61,495 bases of DNA from Candidatus Bathyarchaeota archaeon (GCA_026014815.1 JAOZHP010000078.1:1-61495), one strand, 5' to 3'; numbered from the stretch's first letter, positions 50,780 to 60,312 are shown. The notes: generated by a model from the sequence alone, not told the origin. Translations and numbers: made by a program.

Positions 50780-51895
50780 ATGCTCGCCGAGGCAATGAGA
50801 CGGATAACAGACAACCTAGATGCGTGGAGGAAGGGACTAGACGCACCAGCCGAGGCACAGGACGTTATCATGGAGAGTCTCATCGAGGACTACGTCAAGA
50901 CGGATTATGGGAAGACGCATCTTAGTTCGTCTCATAGCATCAATGATTTTCCGTTAGCGGGTTACGCCGATCTTAAGCCTGTAATCGAAAAAGTTCAGGG
51001 TGGTGAGTACCAAGCTCTCCTTGTTGAGGAGCCTATCACGTGGGTTATGACGAGGGGCACCACGGGTGTGTCTAAAGTAATTCCCGTGACTCAACGACAT
51101 ATGGACCACCTCATCAATGGTGGGTCCAGGGCTATTCTCAATCACGCCATGAGCCATGGCGGCTTTGAGATGTTAATGGGCGGTGTGCTGAACCTCCAGT
51201 TCCCAAGTAACATGAAGGTAATGATGTCGGGAGGAAAAGAGATGGTGTACGGGTTCAGCTCAGGTACCTACGCGAGACTTAACCCAATGATGGCGGGACT
51301 CAGTCTCGTCCCGAGGCAGGAGGAGATAGATGCCTTGGAGACCGGGCTCTCTGTGGAGGACTGGGAGAAACGTTACGAGTTCATATACCAAAGGGCAAAG
51401 GACGAGAACATAGTCACCGTTATGGGCGTTGCACCGGTTCAGACTGGCTTCGCGAGGTACCTGAAGAAGAGGCACGACGTCTACCCGAGGGACATCTGGA
51501 AGCTGAAGGTGATCTTCAGCACTAGCGTCGCGAAGATACAGACCAAGTACGGTTCATGGCTCAAGAGACTGTACGGCGAAGCACCCGTGGTGGAGATGTA
51601 CACCGCAACCGAGGGCGCGTTCGGCCAGCAGATGGATAACCTCCCCTACTGGATGCCCAACTATGACCTCTACTACTACGAGGTAAAAACCGGGCAAGGG
51701 TTGAAGATGCTCCACGAGCTGAGGAGGGGTGAGTGGGGCAGCGTAGTCGTTTCAACGCCTATGTTCCCGAGGTACATGATCGGAGACCTCGTTGAGGCCA
51801 TGGGAAAAAACTATTTCAGGGTATTTGGCAGGGACAAGCCTTTGACGGTGCTTGAGCACCGGGTCTACAGGCTCTTGTTCGGGTGGTTCCTTTAG
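50780..51895 (+). CDS. short GH3-type acyl-adenylate family protein
   Basis: The 371-residue protein carries the GH3/adenylate-forming signature: TRGTTGVSKVIPVT (ATP-binding P-loop type, about residues 91-104), then LKVIFSTSVAKI and EMYTATEGAFGQQ (aromatic-acid-binding motif A5). Plant GH3 enzymes join amino acids to auxin or jasmonate; archaeal members are of unknown role. At 371 residues it lacks most of the mobile C-terminal domain of about 550-residue members, so full conjugase activity is doubtful. It stands between two minus-strand genes. Confidence 0.78.
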   Translation: MLAEAMRRITDNLDAWRKGLDAPAEAQDVIMESLIEDYVKTDYGKTHLSSSHSINDFPLAGYADLKPVIEKVQGGEYQALLVEEPITWVMTRGTTGVSKVIPVTQRHMDHLINGGSRAILNHAMSHGGFEMLMGGVLNLQFPSNMKVMMSGGKEMVYGFSSGTYARLNPMMAGLSLVPRQEEIDALETGLSVEDWEKRYEFIYQRAKDENIVTVMGVAPVQTGFARYLKKRHDVYPRDIWKLKVIFSTSVAKIQTKYGSWLKRLYGEAPVVEMYTATEGAFGQQMDNLPYWMPNYDLYYYEVKTGQGLKMLHELRRGEWGSVVVSTPMFPRYMIGDLVEAMGKNYFRVFGRDKPLTVLEHRVYRLLFGWFL

Positions 51896-52395
51896 GGCCA
51901 CGGGTTCTTGTTTCTCTCAGTGAAAGCCCTGATAACTATCACTAGGCCGATACCGATCAGGAGAAGGGGCCACCATTCATCGAAGTTGAACACTATTCCT
52001 CCGCCTATGACGCTGAGGACCGCTCCTCCAATGAGGAACCCAAAAGCATGGTCGAATACCCCAGATTTGCTGTAAGCCCATAGGCCTCTCAAGATGAGGA
52101 TGACTCCTATGCCCATTAGGAAGAAGCCACCAAAGTCGTCGCCATGGAAGTAGTTCGCGTTCTCAAGCCAGAGGGCTACTCCGAGCCAGATGACAACGAG
52201 GCCTCCGGTTATTGCGCCGGCTTGCTCGTCTTCCTGCTTCTCGTTCTTCTCATCTTTCTCGTTCTTTTCATCCTTCTCATCCTTTTCGTTGCGACGCCTC
52301 ACAGGTCGGATATATGAGCCTTTGAGGTTAGTCCTGCACTTTGAGCAGAACTCATCATCCTCAGATACCTCGTTTCCACAGCTAGGGCAGTACAT
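51892..52395 (-). CDS. zinc-ribbon membrane protein
   Basis: The 167-residue protein starts with a zinc ribbon, CPSCGNEVSEDDEFCSKC (residues 3-20). A highly charged Lys/Glu/Asp linker (34-58, repeats like EKDEKNEKDEK) follows, and then three hydrophobic segments (about 59-76, 88-106 and 118-155). It is a common archaeal membrane form with no defined role. It overlaps the end of the GH3-type gene by 4 bp (convergent). Confidence 0.75.
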   Translation of the reverse strand: MYCPSCGNEVSEDDEFCSKCRTNLKGSYIRPVRRRNEKDEKDEKNEKDEKNEKQEDEQAGAITGGLVVIWLGVALWLENANYFHGDDFGGFFLMGIGVILILRGLWAYSKSGVFDHAFGFLIGGAVLSVIGGGIVFNFDEWWPLLLIGIGLVIVIRAFTERNKNPWP

Positions 52396-52443
52396 AGAAT
52401 CTTCTCACAAAGTTTGTTTTTCACCCCTGCATAAGAAGTTTCC

Positions 52444-53628
52444 CTATATTGGTGTTATTTTTTCAGATATTGTTTTTTTAAGGGAGTATACCAAGCCAGC
52501 CCCAAGCATCATAAGCATGGAAACAGTGAGCCATCCTGCTGAGTAGCTCAAAGTAAAGTCTTTGATGAAGCCTAACGTGAACGGCAGCACCAAGGCGCCG
52601 AACGATGCGAATGTGTTATGTATACCCGAGATGCTGCCAGCGGCCTCGGTTCCGTAAATGCCCGGGATAATGGTGAACGCTGGGCTGCGAATGAAGTTGA
52701 TAAACCACCCCAAAACAAAAACAACGCCGTAGACTGTCACACCAGACAGAGTCCCTGTGAAAACAAGAAGAATCAACGATAACAAGGCGAAACTGGCTAT
52801 GAGCACCTTTTTCTCTCCTATCCTGTCAGAGACAACGCCGCCCAACGGGTTTGCCAGCATCCCTGCTAGATTGAATATAGACAGAGCTCTACTTGTGGCA
52901 ACCAAGCTGAGTCCATAATCCTCCTTCAAGACGAGGGGAAGCCACGCGATGAACGTATAGTATGAGCCAAGGCGAATGAACTGAGACGCAGCCAGATACC
53001 AGAAACTCCTATCATTTAACGGCAGAGATGCTAGGTGGATGCTCCCATAATGGTTCTCGTTTCGATCATTCAATAGAAACCATACAACAGCAGCGGAAAG
53101 TAAGCCAAAGGCACCTGTGGACCCGATTGTCATCCTCCAGCCAAGTCCCACTGAAACGAGGGGAACCGCCCAAGACGCAACGACTAATCCAAGGCTGCCA
53201 CCGATATTCAGTACCCCAAGCGCAGTGCCCCTCTCGTCTGCGTTAAACCACGCGGAGACCAAGCGAACCGAGGGCACAAAGATGCCGGCCCCAAGCAGAC
53301 CAGTGATGAAACGTGAGGCTAACGCATATACTATGTCATCGCTGAACCCGAAAAAAACGGTGGCGGCAGAGACACCTAATACACTTAAGGTGATCGTTGG
53401 TCTGCTGCCTTTTCTATCAGCCAAGACTCCCCAAGGGATCTGACCCAAGGCGTAACCGATGAAGTATGTTGACATCAGCGCCCCTGACTCGGTGTAACTC
53501 AACGCGAGGTCCCCCTTGATAGAGTCCAGAACGGTGCTATAGGCGCTGTTCATTACACTTAGCGTAGCCAGGGCAAGAAAACCTCCAGCTAATGTCCCGG
53601 GGTGCCGTAATACTCCTCTAAGACCCAT
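52444..53628 (-). CDS. MFS transporter
   Basis: The 394-residue protein has about twelve membrane helices and the loop-2-3 signature GVLADRKGSRPT, with a related GGVVSDRIGEKK in the second half. This is the pattern of major facilitator antiporters/symporters. The substrate is not evident; the general shape is like organic-acid and sugar-phosphate carriers. It starts just upstream of a small gap before the por operon end. Confidence 0.88.
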   Translation of the reverse strand: MGLRGVLRHPGTLAGGFLALATLSVMNSAYSTVLDSIKGDLALSYTESGALMSTYFIGYALGQIPWGVLADRKGSRPTITLSVLGVSAATVFFGFSDDIVYALASRFITGLLGAGIFVPSVRLVSAWFNADERGTALGVLNIGGSLGLVVASWAVPLVSVGLGWRMTIGSTGAFGLLSAAVVWFLLNDRNENHYGSIHLASLPLNDRSFWYLAASQFIRLGSYYTFIAWLPLVLKEDYGLSLVATSRALSIFNLAGMLANPLGGVVSDRIGEKKVLIASFALLSLILLVFTGTLSGVTVYGVVFVLGWFINFIRSPAFTIIPGIYGTEAAGSISGIHNTFASFGALVLPFTLGFIKDFTLSYSAGWLTVSMLMMLGAGLVYSLKKTISEKITPI

Positions 53629-53751
53629 TCCAAGTGAAGGCTGTTGGCTGGAATTTAGGTCATTCGATCACGTTTTCTCATGGTATTATGGGTGAGCCTA
53701 GCTACCGCTAATGAAGTATCAAAAATAAAAACGTATAAAGAAAAGAAGATA

Positions 53752-54645
53752 TTATATGATCAGCCTACCGAGCTCGTCAGCCCTCGTCAGGGTATCCCAC
53801 TTGGTAGTGGTATCTTCCTGAATCTCTGCTGTCTCATCCTCGGTCATGTGACGGAATCTTCTCTGTGGGCTCAGATACTCTGAAACTGGCTTGAGTTCCT
53901 TCGGCTTGTAGTTCAGCTTGAAGTTCTGACCGTCCTCGATCTCGTACAGCGGCCATAGCCCTGTCTGGACTCCACTTCGAGCGACCTCGATGGTCTTCGC
54001 TGGGTCATATCTCCAGCCGACCGGGCAAGGCGCCTGGATGATGATCATCCTGAACCCTTTGAGATCTTTTGCGTAGGTTACCTTAGCGATAAGGTCCTCT
54101 GGGAAGCCTACGCTTGCAGTGGCAACATATGGGACATAGTGGGCCGCGAAGATGAACGGTACGTTCTTCTTGTGCCTTGGTTTACCTCTGCTTTTTGGAC
54201 CTACGGGTGTAGTGCTGGTCATGCTGTACTTGGGGGTTGCGCTGCTCCTCTGGTTACCAGTGTTCATGTAGGCCTCGTTGTCCTTGGTAAGGACCAAGAC
54301 ATCTTCATTCCTCTCAGCAGCAGCTGAAAGACCTTGGAAACCGATGTCATATGTACCGCCGTCACCGTAGAAGGCAACCGCCTTGACGTCGTCCCTGCCT
54401 ATAGCCTTGAGGCCTCGGCTGGTTCCTGTTAGCAGAGCACCGCCGCCCTCAAAGACTGTTCCAGTCCTTGGTGTCTTGGTGACGCTGTCTGGACAACAGG
54501 GGATTCCGTGCCTGATGACGTTAGGACCTAGAGCCTTGAATGCCAGCCTCGCGGCGAGTGCCGCACCACAGCCTTGGCATGCGCTGCCTGGTGTGATGGT
54601 CATCTCGCTCAAGGGGATCTGTGCACGCGTGATTCTTTCACTCAT
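53752..54645 (-). CDS. porB: pyruvate:ferredoxin oxidoreductase subunit beta
   Basis: The 297-residue protein is the thiamine-diphosphate-binding subunit: an N-terminal cluster region GSACQGCGAALAAR, TPP motif FYGDGGTYDIGFQGLSAAAE and LTKDNEAYMNTGNQ. It binds one [4Fe-4S] cluster by four Cys. The enzyme oxidises pyruvate to acetyl-CoA, CO2 and reduced ferredoxin in anaerobes. It is the last gene of the porGD-A-B operon, 25 bp after porA. Confidence 0.94.
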   Translation of the reverse strand: MSERITRAQIPLSEMTITPGSACQGCGAALAARLAFKALGPNVIRHGIPCCPDSVTKTPRTGTVFEGGGALLTGTSRGLKAIGRDDVKAVAFYGDGGTYDIGFQGLSAAAERNEDVLVLTKDNEAYMNTGNQRSSATPKYSMTSTTPVGPKSRGKPRHKKNVPFIFAAHYVPYVATASVGFPEDLIAKVTYAKDLKGFRMIIIQAPCPVGWRYDPAKTIEVARSGVQTGLWPLYEIEDGQNFKLNYKPKELKPVSEYLSPQRRFRHMTEDETAEIQEDTTTKWDTLTRADELGRLII

Positions 54646-54670
54646 CGTTTTTTCACCTTTTTTGTTCCTC

Positions 54671-55831
54671 TTAAACCCATGTGATTTTCTCTACTTTCTC
54701 GCCTTTAGCAGCCTTGAGTATCTTGTCTCCGACCATCTTGAAGTCGTGGACTCTTACCTCTTTGCCGCCTAGTCCGGCGTGGAACTGTAGTGTAGCTGTC
54801 TTTTCCTCTTGGTCATAGAGCGCATCCCTTAGCTTCATGTAAACTGGGCCACCCTTGCCTGGACAGATGCTCCTGTCGACTACAGCGAAGCCGTCTACCT
54901 TTTTCGCCCATTCTTGGAAATCCTTATTGGGGAAAGGTATGTAGCTCCTTAGCTTGATTAGGCCGACTTTCTTGCCGTCTGCCTGCATCTTGTCGACTGC
55001 AGCCTTGCATGTACCTGCGATAGTGCCCATGGCGATGATGGCGACGTCTGCTTCATCCATCCTGTACTCCTCGATCATTCCGTTACCGTAGCGGCGACCG
55101 AATGTCTTCTCGAAGCTGTCCATGATCTCTTTTTGCACATCTTCCATGCCCATGATGGCGTCGTGGTGTGTCTTCCAAGGCATCTGTGGGTCTCCACCGC
55201 CCCAGCCCCTTCCGAATGTTGATGGATCAACCTCATCTGGGAGTATGCTGGGCATTGGTTTGTTTGGAGGTAGCCATTCGTCGACAACTGCTTGGTCTGG
55301 GATCTCCACTGGCTCTGCTGTGTAGCTCAGAACGTATCCGTCGTATCCAACTGCGATTGGGATTCTTACCCTTGGGTCCTCGGCGACTTTGTAGGCCATT
55401 AAGAGGCTGTCAAGGATCTCCTGTGCGTGCTCGACGTACTGGTGACCCCATCCTGTCCATTGCTGGCTCATGAGGTCGCTGTGGTCGGGCTGCATTCCCT
55501 TGTATCCTCTGTGGACTACTGCCATGATTACGGGTAGCCTTCCGCTGCCTGTGACCTGCATTGGGTGATGCATGTATAGCAGACCGGGTCCGCTTGTACA
55601 TGTGAAGGTTCTAGCGCCTACCCTGGATGCACCCTGAACAACGACCTGACTGGTGAGCTCACCTTCTACGTTGACGAAGTCAAAGTCCCATTCACCTCGT
55701 GCGTACATCTCGCTGAGGTACTGGGTGATGGTCGTCTGAGGTGTGATCGGGAACGCGCTGGCTACCTGAACACGTGCTAGCTTGCACGCTGTTGCTGCAG
55801 CCTTGTTTCCTACCATTACTTCATATGACAT
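54671..55831 (-). CDS. porA: pyruvate:ferredoxin oxidoreductase subunit alpha
   Basis: The 386-residue protein is the alpha subunit: ASAFPITPQTTITQYLSEM near the start, EGELTSQVVVQGASRVGART and CTSGPGLLYMHHPMQV, which help bind pyruvate and CoA. It lies 4 bp after porGD. The length is typical of the four-part archaeal enzyme. Together with porGD and porB it makes the complete enzyme, linking pyruvate breakdown with ferredoxin. Confidence 0.94.
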   Translation of the reverse strand: MSYEVMVGNKAAATACKLARVQVASAFPITPQTTITQYLSEMYARGEWDFDFVNVEGELTSQVVVQGASRVGARTFTCTSGPGLLYMHHPMQVTGSGRLPVIMAVVHRGYKGMQPDHSDLMSQQWTGWGHQYVEHAQEILDSLLMAYKVAEDPRVRIPIAVGYDGYVLSYTAEPVEIPDQAVVDEWLPPNKPMPSILPDEVDPSTFGRGWGGGDPQMPWKTHHDAIMGMEDVQKEIMDSFEKTFGRRYGNGMIEEYRMDEADVAIIAMGTIAGTCKAAVDKMQADGKKVGLIKLRSYIPFPNKDFQEWAKKVDGFAVVDRSICPGKGGPVYMKLRDALYDQEEKTATLQFHAGLGGKEVRVHDFKMVGDKILKAAKGEKVEKITWV

Positions 55832-55835
55832 TTTT

Positions 55836-56660
55836 TTAAGCCTCCACTCTCACCATCTCGATGGCGTCGACTGGGCACTCGTTAGCACATAGTCCGCAGC
55901 CCTTGCAGGCGTTGTACCTGATGCTTGGCTTCATTGTATCCTCATCCCATTCGATCGCGGTCTCAGGACAGAATATCCAGCAGTTCTTGCAGCCGATGCA
56001 TGTGTCAACATCAATCTCGGGGGTTAAGAGCCTCCAGCTTGATACGTCTTTGAGTACTCCGTAGCCGCCTACATGGATGTCTACCTTTTCAGCAGGTGCC
56101 TTTGTGACAACAGCTTGGATTGGGTCACTAGCCTCCTCGTAGCTTCTCCGGACTGCCGCTATGTTCATCTCACCTAGTCTTCCTGGGAAGTACTTCAGGA
56201 TAGCCTTCTCAATGGATTCTAGTTTTAGTAGCCCAGTGATCTTGGCGAAAGCACCCAGAATAGCCGTGTTAGTGATTGGCCTGCCTAAAGTCTCAAGAGC
56301 AATTGTAGTGGCGTCGATTGTGGCTACTTTAAAGTCGCCACCTAGCTCGACTTCCTCAGGCTTGTGAGCGGTGTTCAGAATAACGAGACCGCCAGGCTTT
56401 AGGTTGTCAACCACAGCCTGCTGTTTCGCGATAAGGGGGTCTAGTACGATGCTGATGTCAGGAGTATGGACTAGCTCCCTTTCCCTGACACGAACATCAT
56501 CGAGTCTGACGAAAGCAGTAAGAGGCGCCCCACGACGCTCGGTTCCGTACATGGGGATAGCCTGAGAATACGTGCCTTCCTCGTAAGCCGCAGTGGCAAT
56601 GATCCTTGAAGCAGTAACTGCTCCTTGACCGCCTCTGCCGTGCAATCTTATTTCGATCAA
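55836..56660 (-). CDS. porGD: pyruvate:ferredoxin oxidoreductase gamma-delta fusion
   Basis: The 274-residue protein joins a gamma domain (RGGQGAVTASRIIATAAYEE, residues 1-180) with a ferredoxin-like delta domain at about 180-274. The latter has two [4Fe-4S] motifs, CIGCKNCWIFCPETAI and CKGCGLCANECPVDAI. In many archaea these are two genes, porG and porD. The start is TTG (56660-56658) after a GAGGG ribosome site. It is the first gene of the operon. Confidence 0.9.
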   Translation of the reverse strand: MIEIRLHGRGGQGAVTASRIIATAAYEEGTYSQAIPMYGTERRGAPLTAFVRLDDVRVRERELVHTPDISIVLDPLIAKQQAVVDNLKPGGLVILNTAHKPEEVELGGDFKVATIDATTIALETLGRPITNTAILGAFAKITGLLKLESIEKAILKYFPGRLGEMNIAAVRRSYEEASDPIQAVVTKAPAEKVDIHVGGYGVLKDVSSWRLLTPEIDVDTCIGCKNCWIFCPETAIEWDEDTMKPSIRYNACKGCGLCANECPVDAIEMVRVEA

Positions 56661-56888
56661 AGTTTTCCCTCTTTGTGAATCGTTAATCTACCCCACCTTG
56701 GTTTAAAAGAATAACGATTTCACATCGAACAAACATCACTAGCATATAAACCTGTTCAATTATCGTTATGATTAGGTAAAAATAAGGTTAGGAGCGCCTC
56801 TATGAAAGTAAATCAACTATATAGTGTTCTGTGGCGGCTTCATCTGTGTTTGGTCTCAAAAACAAGGGATAAAGTGGGTATACGTTTA

Positions 56889-56900
56889 ACATTTAAATTA
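56889..56900 (+). promoter_or_regulatory. TATA box of the MoxR/VWA operon
   Basis: The AT run CATTTAAATTAAA (about 56889-56902) ends 26 bp before the ATG at 56929, so a leaderless or near-leaderless message is expected. The rest of the 56661-56928 gap shows nothing I can name. Confidence 0.5.
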
Positions 56901-56928
56901 AACCAGGTACTAGTGTGATGGACACGTT

Positions 56929-57828
56929 ATGATGGCTGAGCGGGAACTTGGCTTCCGAAAAATGCTGGAGAAAAGCCTCGTCGAGAACATCAAGATCGAG
57001 CACCAAGTAGTACTCAAAGGACAATACCAGAAAGCATACGACCTACTACGAGACAGCCTTGACACAGGCATCACCCCCTGCCTCGTCGGTCCCCCAGGAG
57101 TAGGAAAAAGCCTTCTTGCACGTAAAGTCGCAGAGGACACGGGTAGAACCTTCCACGAGGTCTTCTTCGACGAAAACGTTACACCCAGCCGCCTCATCGG
57201 CAGCTTTGACCCAGCTTTAGTCGTCAGAAATGGACGTAACATAAGCAGCTTCGAACCAGGGCCACTCATCAGGGCCATGGTTGAAGGCGGATTATTCGTT
57301 GCACAAGAACTCAACAGGGCGACAGAGTTCTGTCAGAACAGCCTCATTGCGCCACTTGAAGAGCGCCACTATCACCTGTTCCCCATCGGGATGGTGAAGG
57401 CCCACGAGAATTTTGCTTTCGTTTCAACCCAGAACCCCATCGAGACTGCTGGAACTTACAGGCTAAGCAGGGTACTGGTGGACCGAATGGGAAGCTGGAT
57501 CAGGCTAACCTACCCCAGCAAGGAGACGGAGATGGAGATCATCATAGAGAACACCCCCGCCTTTGCTCTTCCTGAGAGTGCTCTGGACAAGATCTATGAT
57601 ATCGTTAACGAGACGCGTAATATGCCGAGCCTTGAGATACCTGCTTCTCCACGTTCAGGTATTTTCCTAACCAAGCTGGTTAACAGATATATCAAGAGGT
57701 TTGAGGATGAGGACTCTGCTATCAGGTTCTTCGCTCCTGCCGTTCTCAGTAAAGAGATGAGGGTGCGGGAGGAAGGTAAGACGGTCTCGTCCATCGTGGA
57801 GGAGATCGTTGAGAGGAGACTCTCATAG
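56929..57828 (+). CDS. MoxR-family AAA+ ATPase
   Basis: The 299-residue protein has Walker A GPPGVGKS (54-61), Walker B GGLFVAQELNRAT (with Gln in place of the more usual Asp/Glu before Glu), sensor 1 FAFVSTQNPIE and the helical lid at the end. MoxR ATPases act as chaperones on VWA-domain partners or metal enzymes. The start is ATG-ATG at 56929. The next gene encodes a VWA protein whose start overlaps by 1 bp, so the two form one unit. Confidence 0.88.
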   Translation: MMAERELGFRKMLEKSLVENIKIEHQVVLKGQYQKAYDLLRDSLDTGITPCLVGPPGVGKSLLARKVAEDTGRTFHEVFFDENVTPSRLIGSFDPALVVRNGRNISSFEPGPLIRAMVEGGLFVAQELNRATEFCQNSLIAPLEERHYHLFPIGMVKAHENFAFVSTQNPIETAGTYRLSRVLVDRMGSWIRLTYPSKETEMEIIIENTPAFALPESALDKIYDIVNETRNMPSLEIPASPRSGIFLTKLVNRYIKRFEDEDSAIRFFAPAVLSKEMRVREEGKTVSSIVEEIVERRLS

Positions 57829-59204
57829 TGCAAAACGCGTACATGACCTACCCTTTTCGTTACGCACATTACTTTATTCCTGAGTTTATAGCCCGTATGC
57901 GCACCAGTAGGGATATCGAAGATAAGCCCAGTCCTCGGCAAGGGATAAATATGGGCAAACTTTTATTGCCTCCTTACTTGAAGCAGGGGCATTTAACGTT
58001 CAACGACCTCGTGAACGTTTCCGTGATTACGAGCAACGTCGATTCCCAAAAGATAGCTGAGAAAATCGCGGTCGAGATACTGGTGAACGTTGACTCTGAA
58101 GACTCCCTACCAGACCTTGACTTGAGCGGCGACGAGTTCCTCAGCTTACTTAACAAGGCAAACGAAGACGAGATCTACGTAACTCCTTACGGTATTGGAC
58201 AGGAGAACGAGTTCGCCGCAGCCCATAACAGTGAGGTAGATCAGTTTCAAAGCTTCCAGAACAAGCCCGATATCGGTGTAGGCCCAGGCGAGGACGAGAT
58301 CATAAAGGCCGGTGTCAGGGCCATGAAGGAGAACAAGAAAAAAGAGGAGACACGGAAAATCCTCGCCAACATCCTTAAAGATAAACTCCTGAAGCTGGGC
58401 CGCGAGTTTGAGAGAAATGAGCTCTTCACCAAGAAGAGGAGTCTGACGCCGTTCCAGCAAGGCGAGGACCCGGAGCTCATAGATGAGGAACGAAGTCTTG
58501 ATAATATCCTTGACTTGGGTCGAAGGATCGATGAGATCAGGGCCGATGATTTCCTTATGAGGCGTCGTGAGAAACAGAAACGCACAATCATCTATATCCT
58601 GGATATCAGCAACACGATGTTCTATGATCTTGAGGGGATCAATAGTATCAGTTATAGTGTTCTTAGCATGGTTCCACTTGTCTGGGGTCTCCGTCGAGAG
58701 AATTACGGGATGTGTTTTTACGAGTCGAATAGTCACATAGTGAAGGATCTATACGACGACGTGAACATTATGCCGGTTCTTGAGGACCTAATTAGCATGA
58801 TGTTATGCACCACAACTGAGATGGAGAAAAGGTACAGTGGAGGATTTACTAACAATACTTGGGGTGGGACCGTGCCTGGGAAGAGCCTTCAGTGGGGATA
58901 CGACCAGATAATCGATATCTATGATCGTAGTGACCGTATAGTTTTCATCTTCAGCGATTTCGTGTTGACCAACCCTGGGGAGGAGACAGAGGCCAACATC
59001 GAGAACTATAGAATCCTTGAGAGGATGGTGGATATGGGTGTGCGTGTTTGCGCCTGCGTGTCGCCGCTGGCCCATAAATCCATATTTAAGCCATACACGG
59101 AGGACAGTGTTAAACGATTGAGGAGACTCGGAATACATATTGCGGACACCTACAAGCCTTCCGAGTTTCTTGAGGACATCCACACCTTCATGGAAGACAA
59201 GTAG
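57828..59204 (+). CDS. VWA-domain protein partner of MoxR (CoxE/ViaA-like)
   Basis: The 458-residue protein has an N-terminal helical region, a charged middle (ENKKKEETRKILANILKDKL), and a von Willebrand factor A domain from about residue 250. The metal-ion site is DISNT (about 258-262), with further Ser/Thr and Asp in later loops (VFIFSDFVL). This pairs with the MoxR gene as in RavA-ViaA or CoxD-CoxE. Its client is unknown. The GTG start at 57828 overlaps the moxR stop. Confidence 0.82.
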   Translation: MQNAYMTYPFRYAHYFIPEFIARMRTSRDIEDKPSPRQGINMGKLLLPPYLKQGHLTFNDLVNVSVITSNVDSQKIAEKIAVEILVNVDSEDSLPDLDLSGDEFLSLLNKANEDEIYVTPYGIGQENEFAAAHNSEVDQFQSFQNKPDIGVGPGEDEIIKAGVRAMKENKKKEETRKILANILKDKLLKLGREFERNELFTKKRSLTPFQQGEDPELIDEERSLDNILDLGRRIDEIRADDFLMRRREKQKRTIIYILDISNTMFYDLEGINSISYSVLSMVPLVWGLRRENYGMCFYESNSHIVKDLYDDVNIMPVLEDLISMMLCTTTEMEKRYSGGFTNNTWGGTVPGKSLQWGYDQIIDIYDRSDRIVFIFSDFVLTNPGEETEANIENYRILERMVDMGVRVCACVSPLAHKSIFKPYTEDSVKRLRRLGIHIADTYKPSEFLEDIHTFMEDK

Positions 59205-59616
59205 ATTTACGTTGAATCCTCGGTTACATGTTTTCTCTCGATGAGAGTATCTTTTTCCAGTAGTTACCCGTTTTTTTCATGATATTACTCTATATATAAA
59301 GAAATAACTTATTTCATTATTAATTTAATAAGGGGATAACTCTCATGTTCCGCGATTAAATCAACTGTTTTTCTCATTGATTGATGATAAATCAATGTCA
59401 ACAAAACCCTTGAAACCGATTGTTTTAATTGAAGAAGTCATTAAAAAGAGGATTTTACATTAAATGACGATTGAATCAACACATATCATGCCTAGATCCA
59501 CGGCCCTGTGGCTGGGTTAATCCTTTCTATTGAGGTCTTAGTGTTTCTCTAGAAACTGTACAAACTAGGTTACTCTCAGTGACTGCCTGAATCTAAAGGA
59601 AGGTTGAGCTACTTCC
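59205..59616. other. gene-free AT-rich stretch with a hairpin
   Basis: No gene is supported in these 412 bp. ATTGATT-GATGATA-AATCAAT (59376-59396) forms a seven-base-arm hairpin. A TATATATAAAG run near 59290 and TTAATTTAATAAGG near 59320 could be promoter-like, but nothing in the track or in short frames follows them. A small RNA is possible but not shown. Confidence 0.35.
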
Positions 59617-60312
59617 TTAAACAGTATCTTTTAAGAGACATACCAAACCACCAAACTGAGTTAAACGGGCACCCGGACTCGTGTTCAGTTTGACAATCCG
59701 TGTTTTGATTCCTTTGTTGGCAGCTACCTGAAGTAGTTTCTGAGTTCTCCGCCTGTGCCTGTACTGGAACTCCTCTGTGATGAGAATATACTCAACGTTA
59801 CCGTTACCATAAACAGCGTCCTCTACCTCGTTAAGAGTGAATAGCAACGTGTCGATTCCCTCTGAGCTGTTGAGACGTTTTTCAAGAACTTCCATTACCT
59901 TGGCCACGTCGCCTTGGGATGCGTCCCTTAGCCTAGTCTTGAAATCTGAGGCAGCCACGAGCCTGCGCACGTCCTCAATGTCCGAAGCAGGCTCATTGAA
60001 AAACTGGAATGTAACGATGTTCAACTCGTAACCCTTTAGGAGCCAGCTCTGATGTTTCCTGACGTGAGTCATGAACGCTTTGTAGTGATCCTCGTCTCCG
60101 GACGCTATCATCACGGTCTTGACTCCTTGTTTAACGGCGGGTCTTATCTTGTCGACGATGGCCTCGAAAAAGTTGTAACTGGAGCCCGTAGTGGATAGCT
60201 CAGTACTAGGCTTAACTGACTTGCTGTAAACTTCCCATAGTCTTGCCTGTTTATCGTCTAGCCCAATGAGTATGGCTTCTGGATATCCCCGGCGTCTTCT
60301 TCGTCTAGACAC
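59617..60312 (-). CDS. Pelota/eRF1-like protein lacking the N-terminal domain
   Basis: The 231-residue protein matches Pelota domains 2 and 3: NFFEAIVDKIRPAVKQGVK and TVMIASGDEDHYKAF, then an EVLEKRLNSSEGIDTLLFTL linker, and VEYILITEEFQYRHRRRTQK with GARLTQFGGLVCLL at the end. The N-terminal Sm-like domain of Pelota, or NIKS domain of aRF1, is missing, replaced by an Arg-rich start (MSRRRRRRGYP). It may bind stalled ribosomes or tRNA, or act in rescue like Vms1/bacterial relatives. A second Pelota would be expected elsewhere. Confidence 0.7.
   Translation of the reverse strand: MSRRRRRRGYPEAILIGLDDKQARLWEVYSKSVKPSTELSTTGSSYNFFEAIVDKIRPAVKQGVKTVMIASGDEDHYKAFMTHVRKHQSWLLKGYELNIVTFQFFNEPASDIEDVRRLVAASDFKTRLRDASQGDVAKVMEVLEKRLNSSEGIDTLLFTLNEVEDAVYGNGNVEYILITEEFQYRHRRRTQKLLQVAANKGIKTRIVKLNTSPGARLTQFGGLVCLLKDTV

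Noticed and set aside
59376-59396. C/D box small RNA (GATGATA as C box)
   Set aside because: No matching D box or C-prime/D-prime pair at a proper distance; a simple hairpin explains the match.
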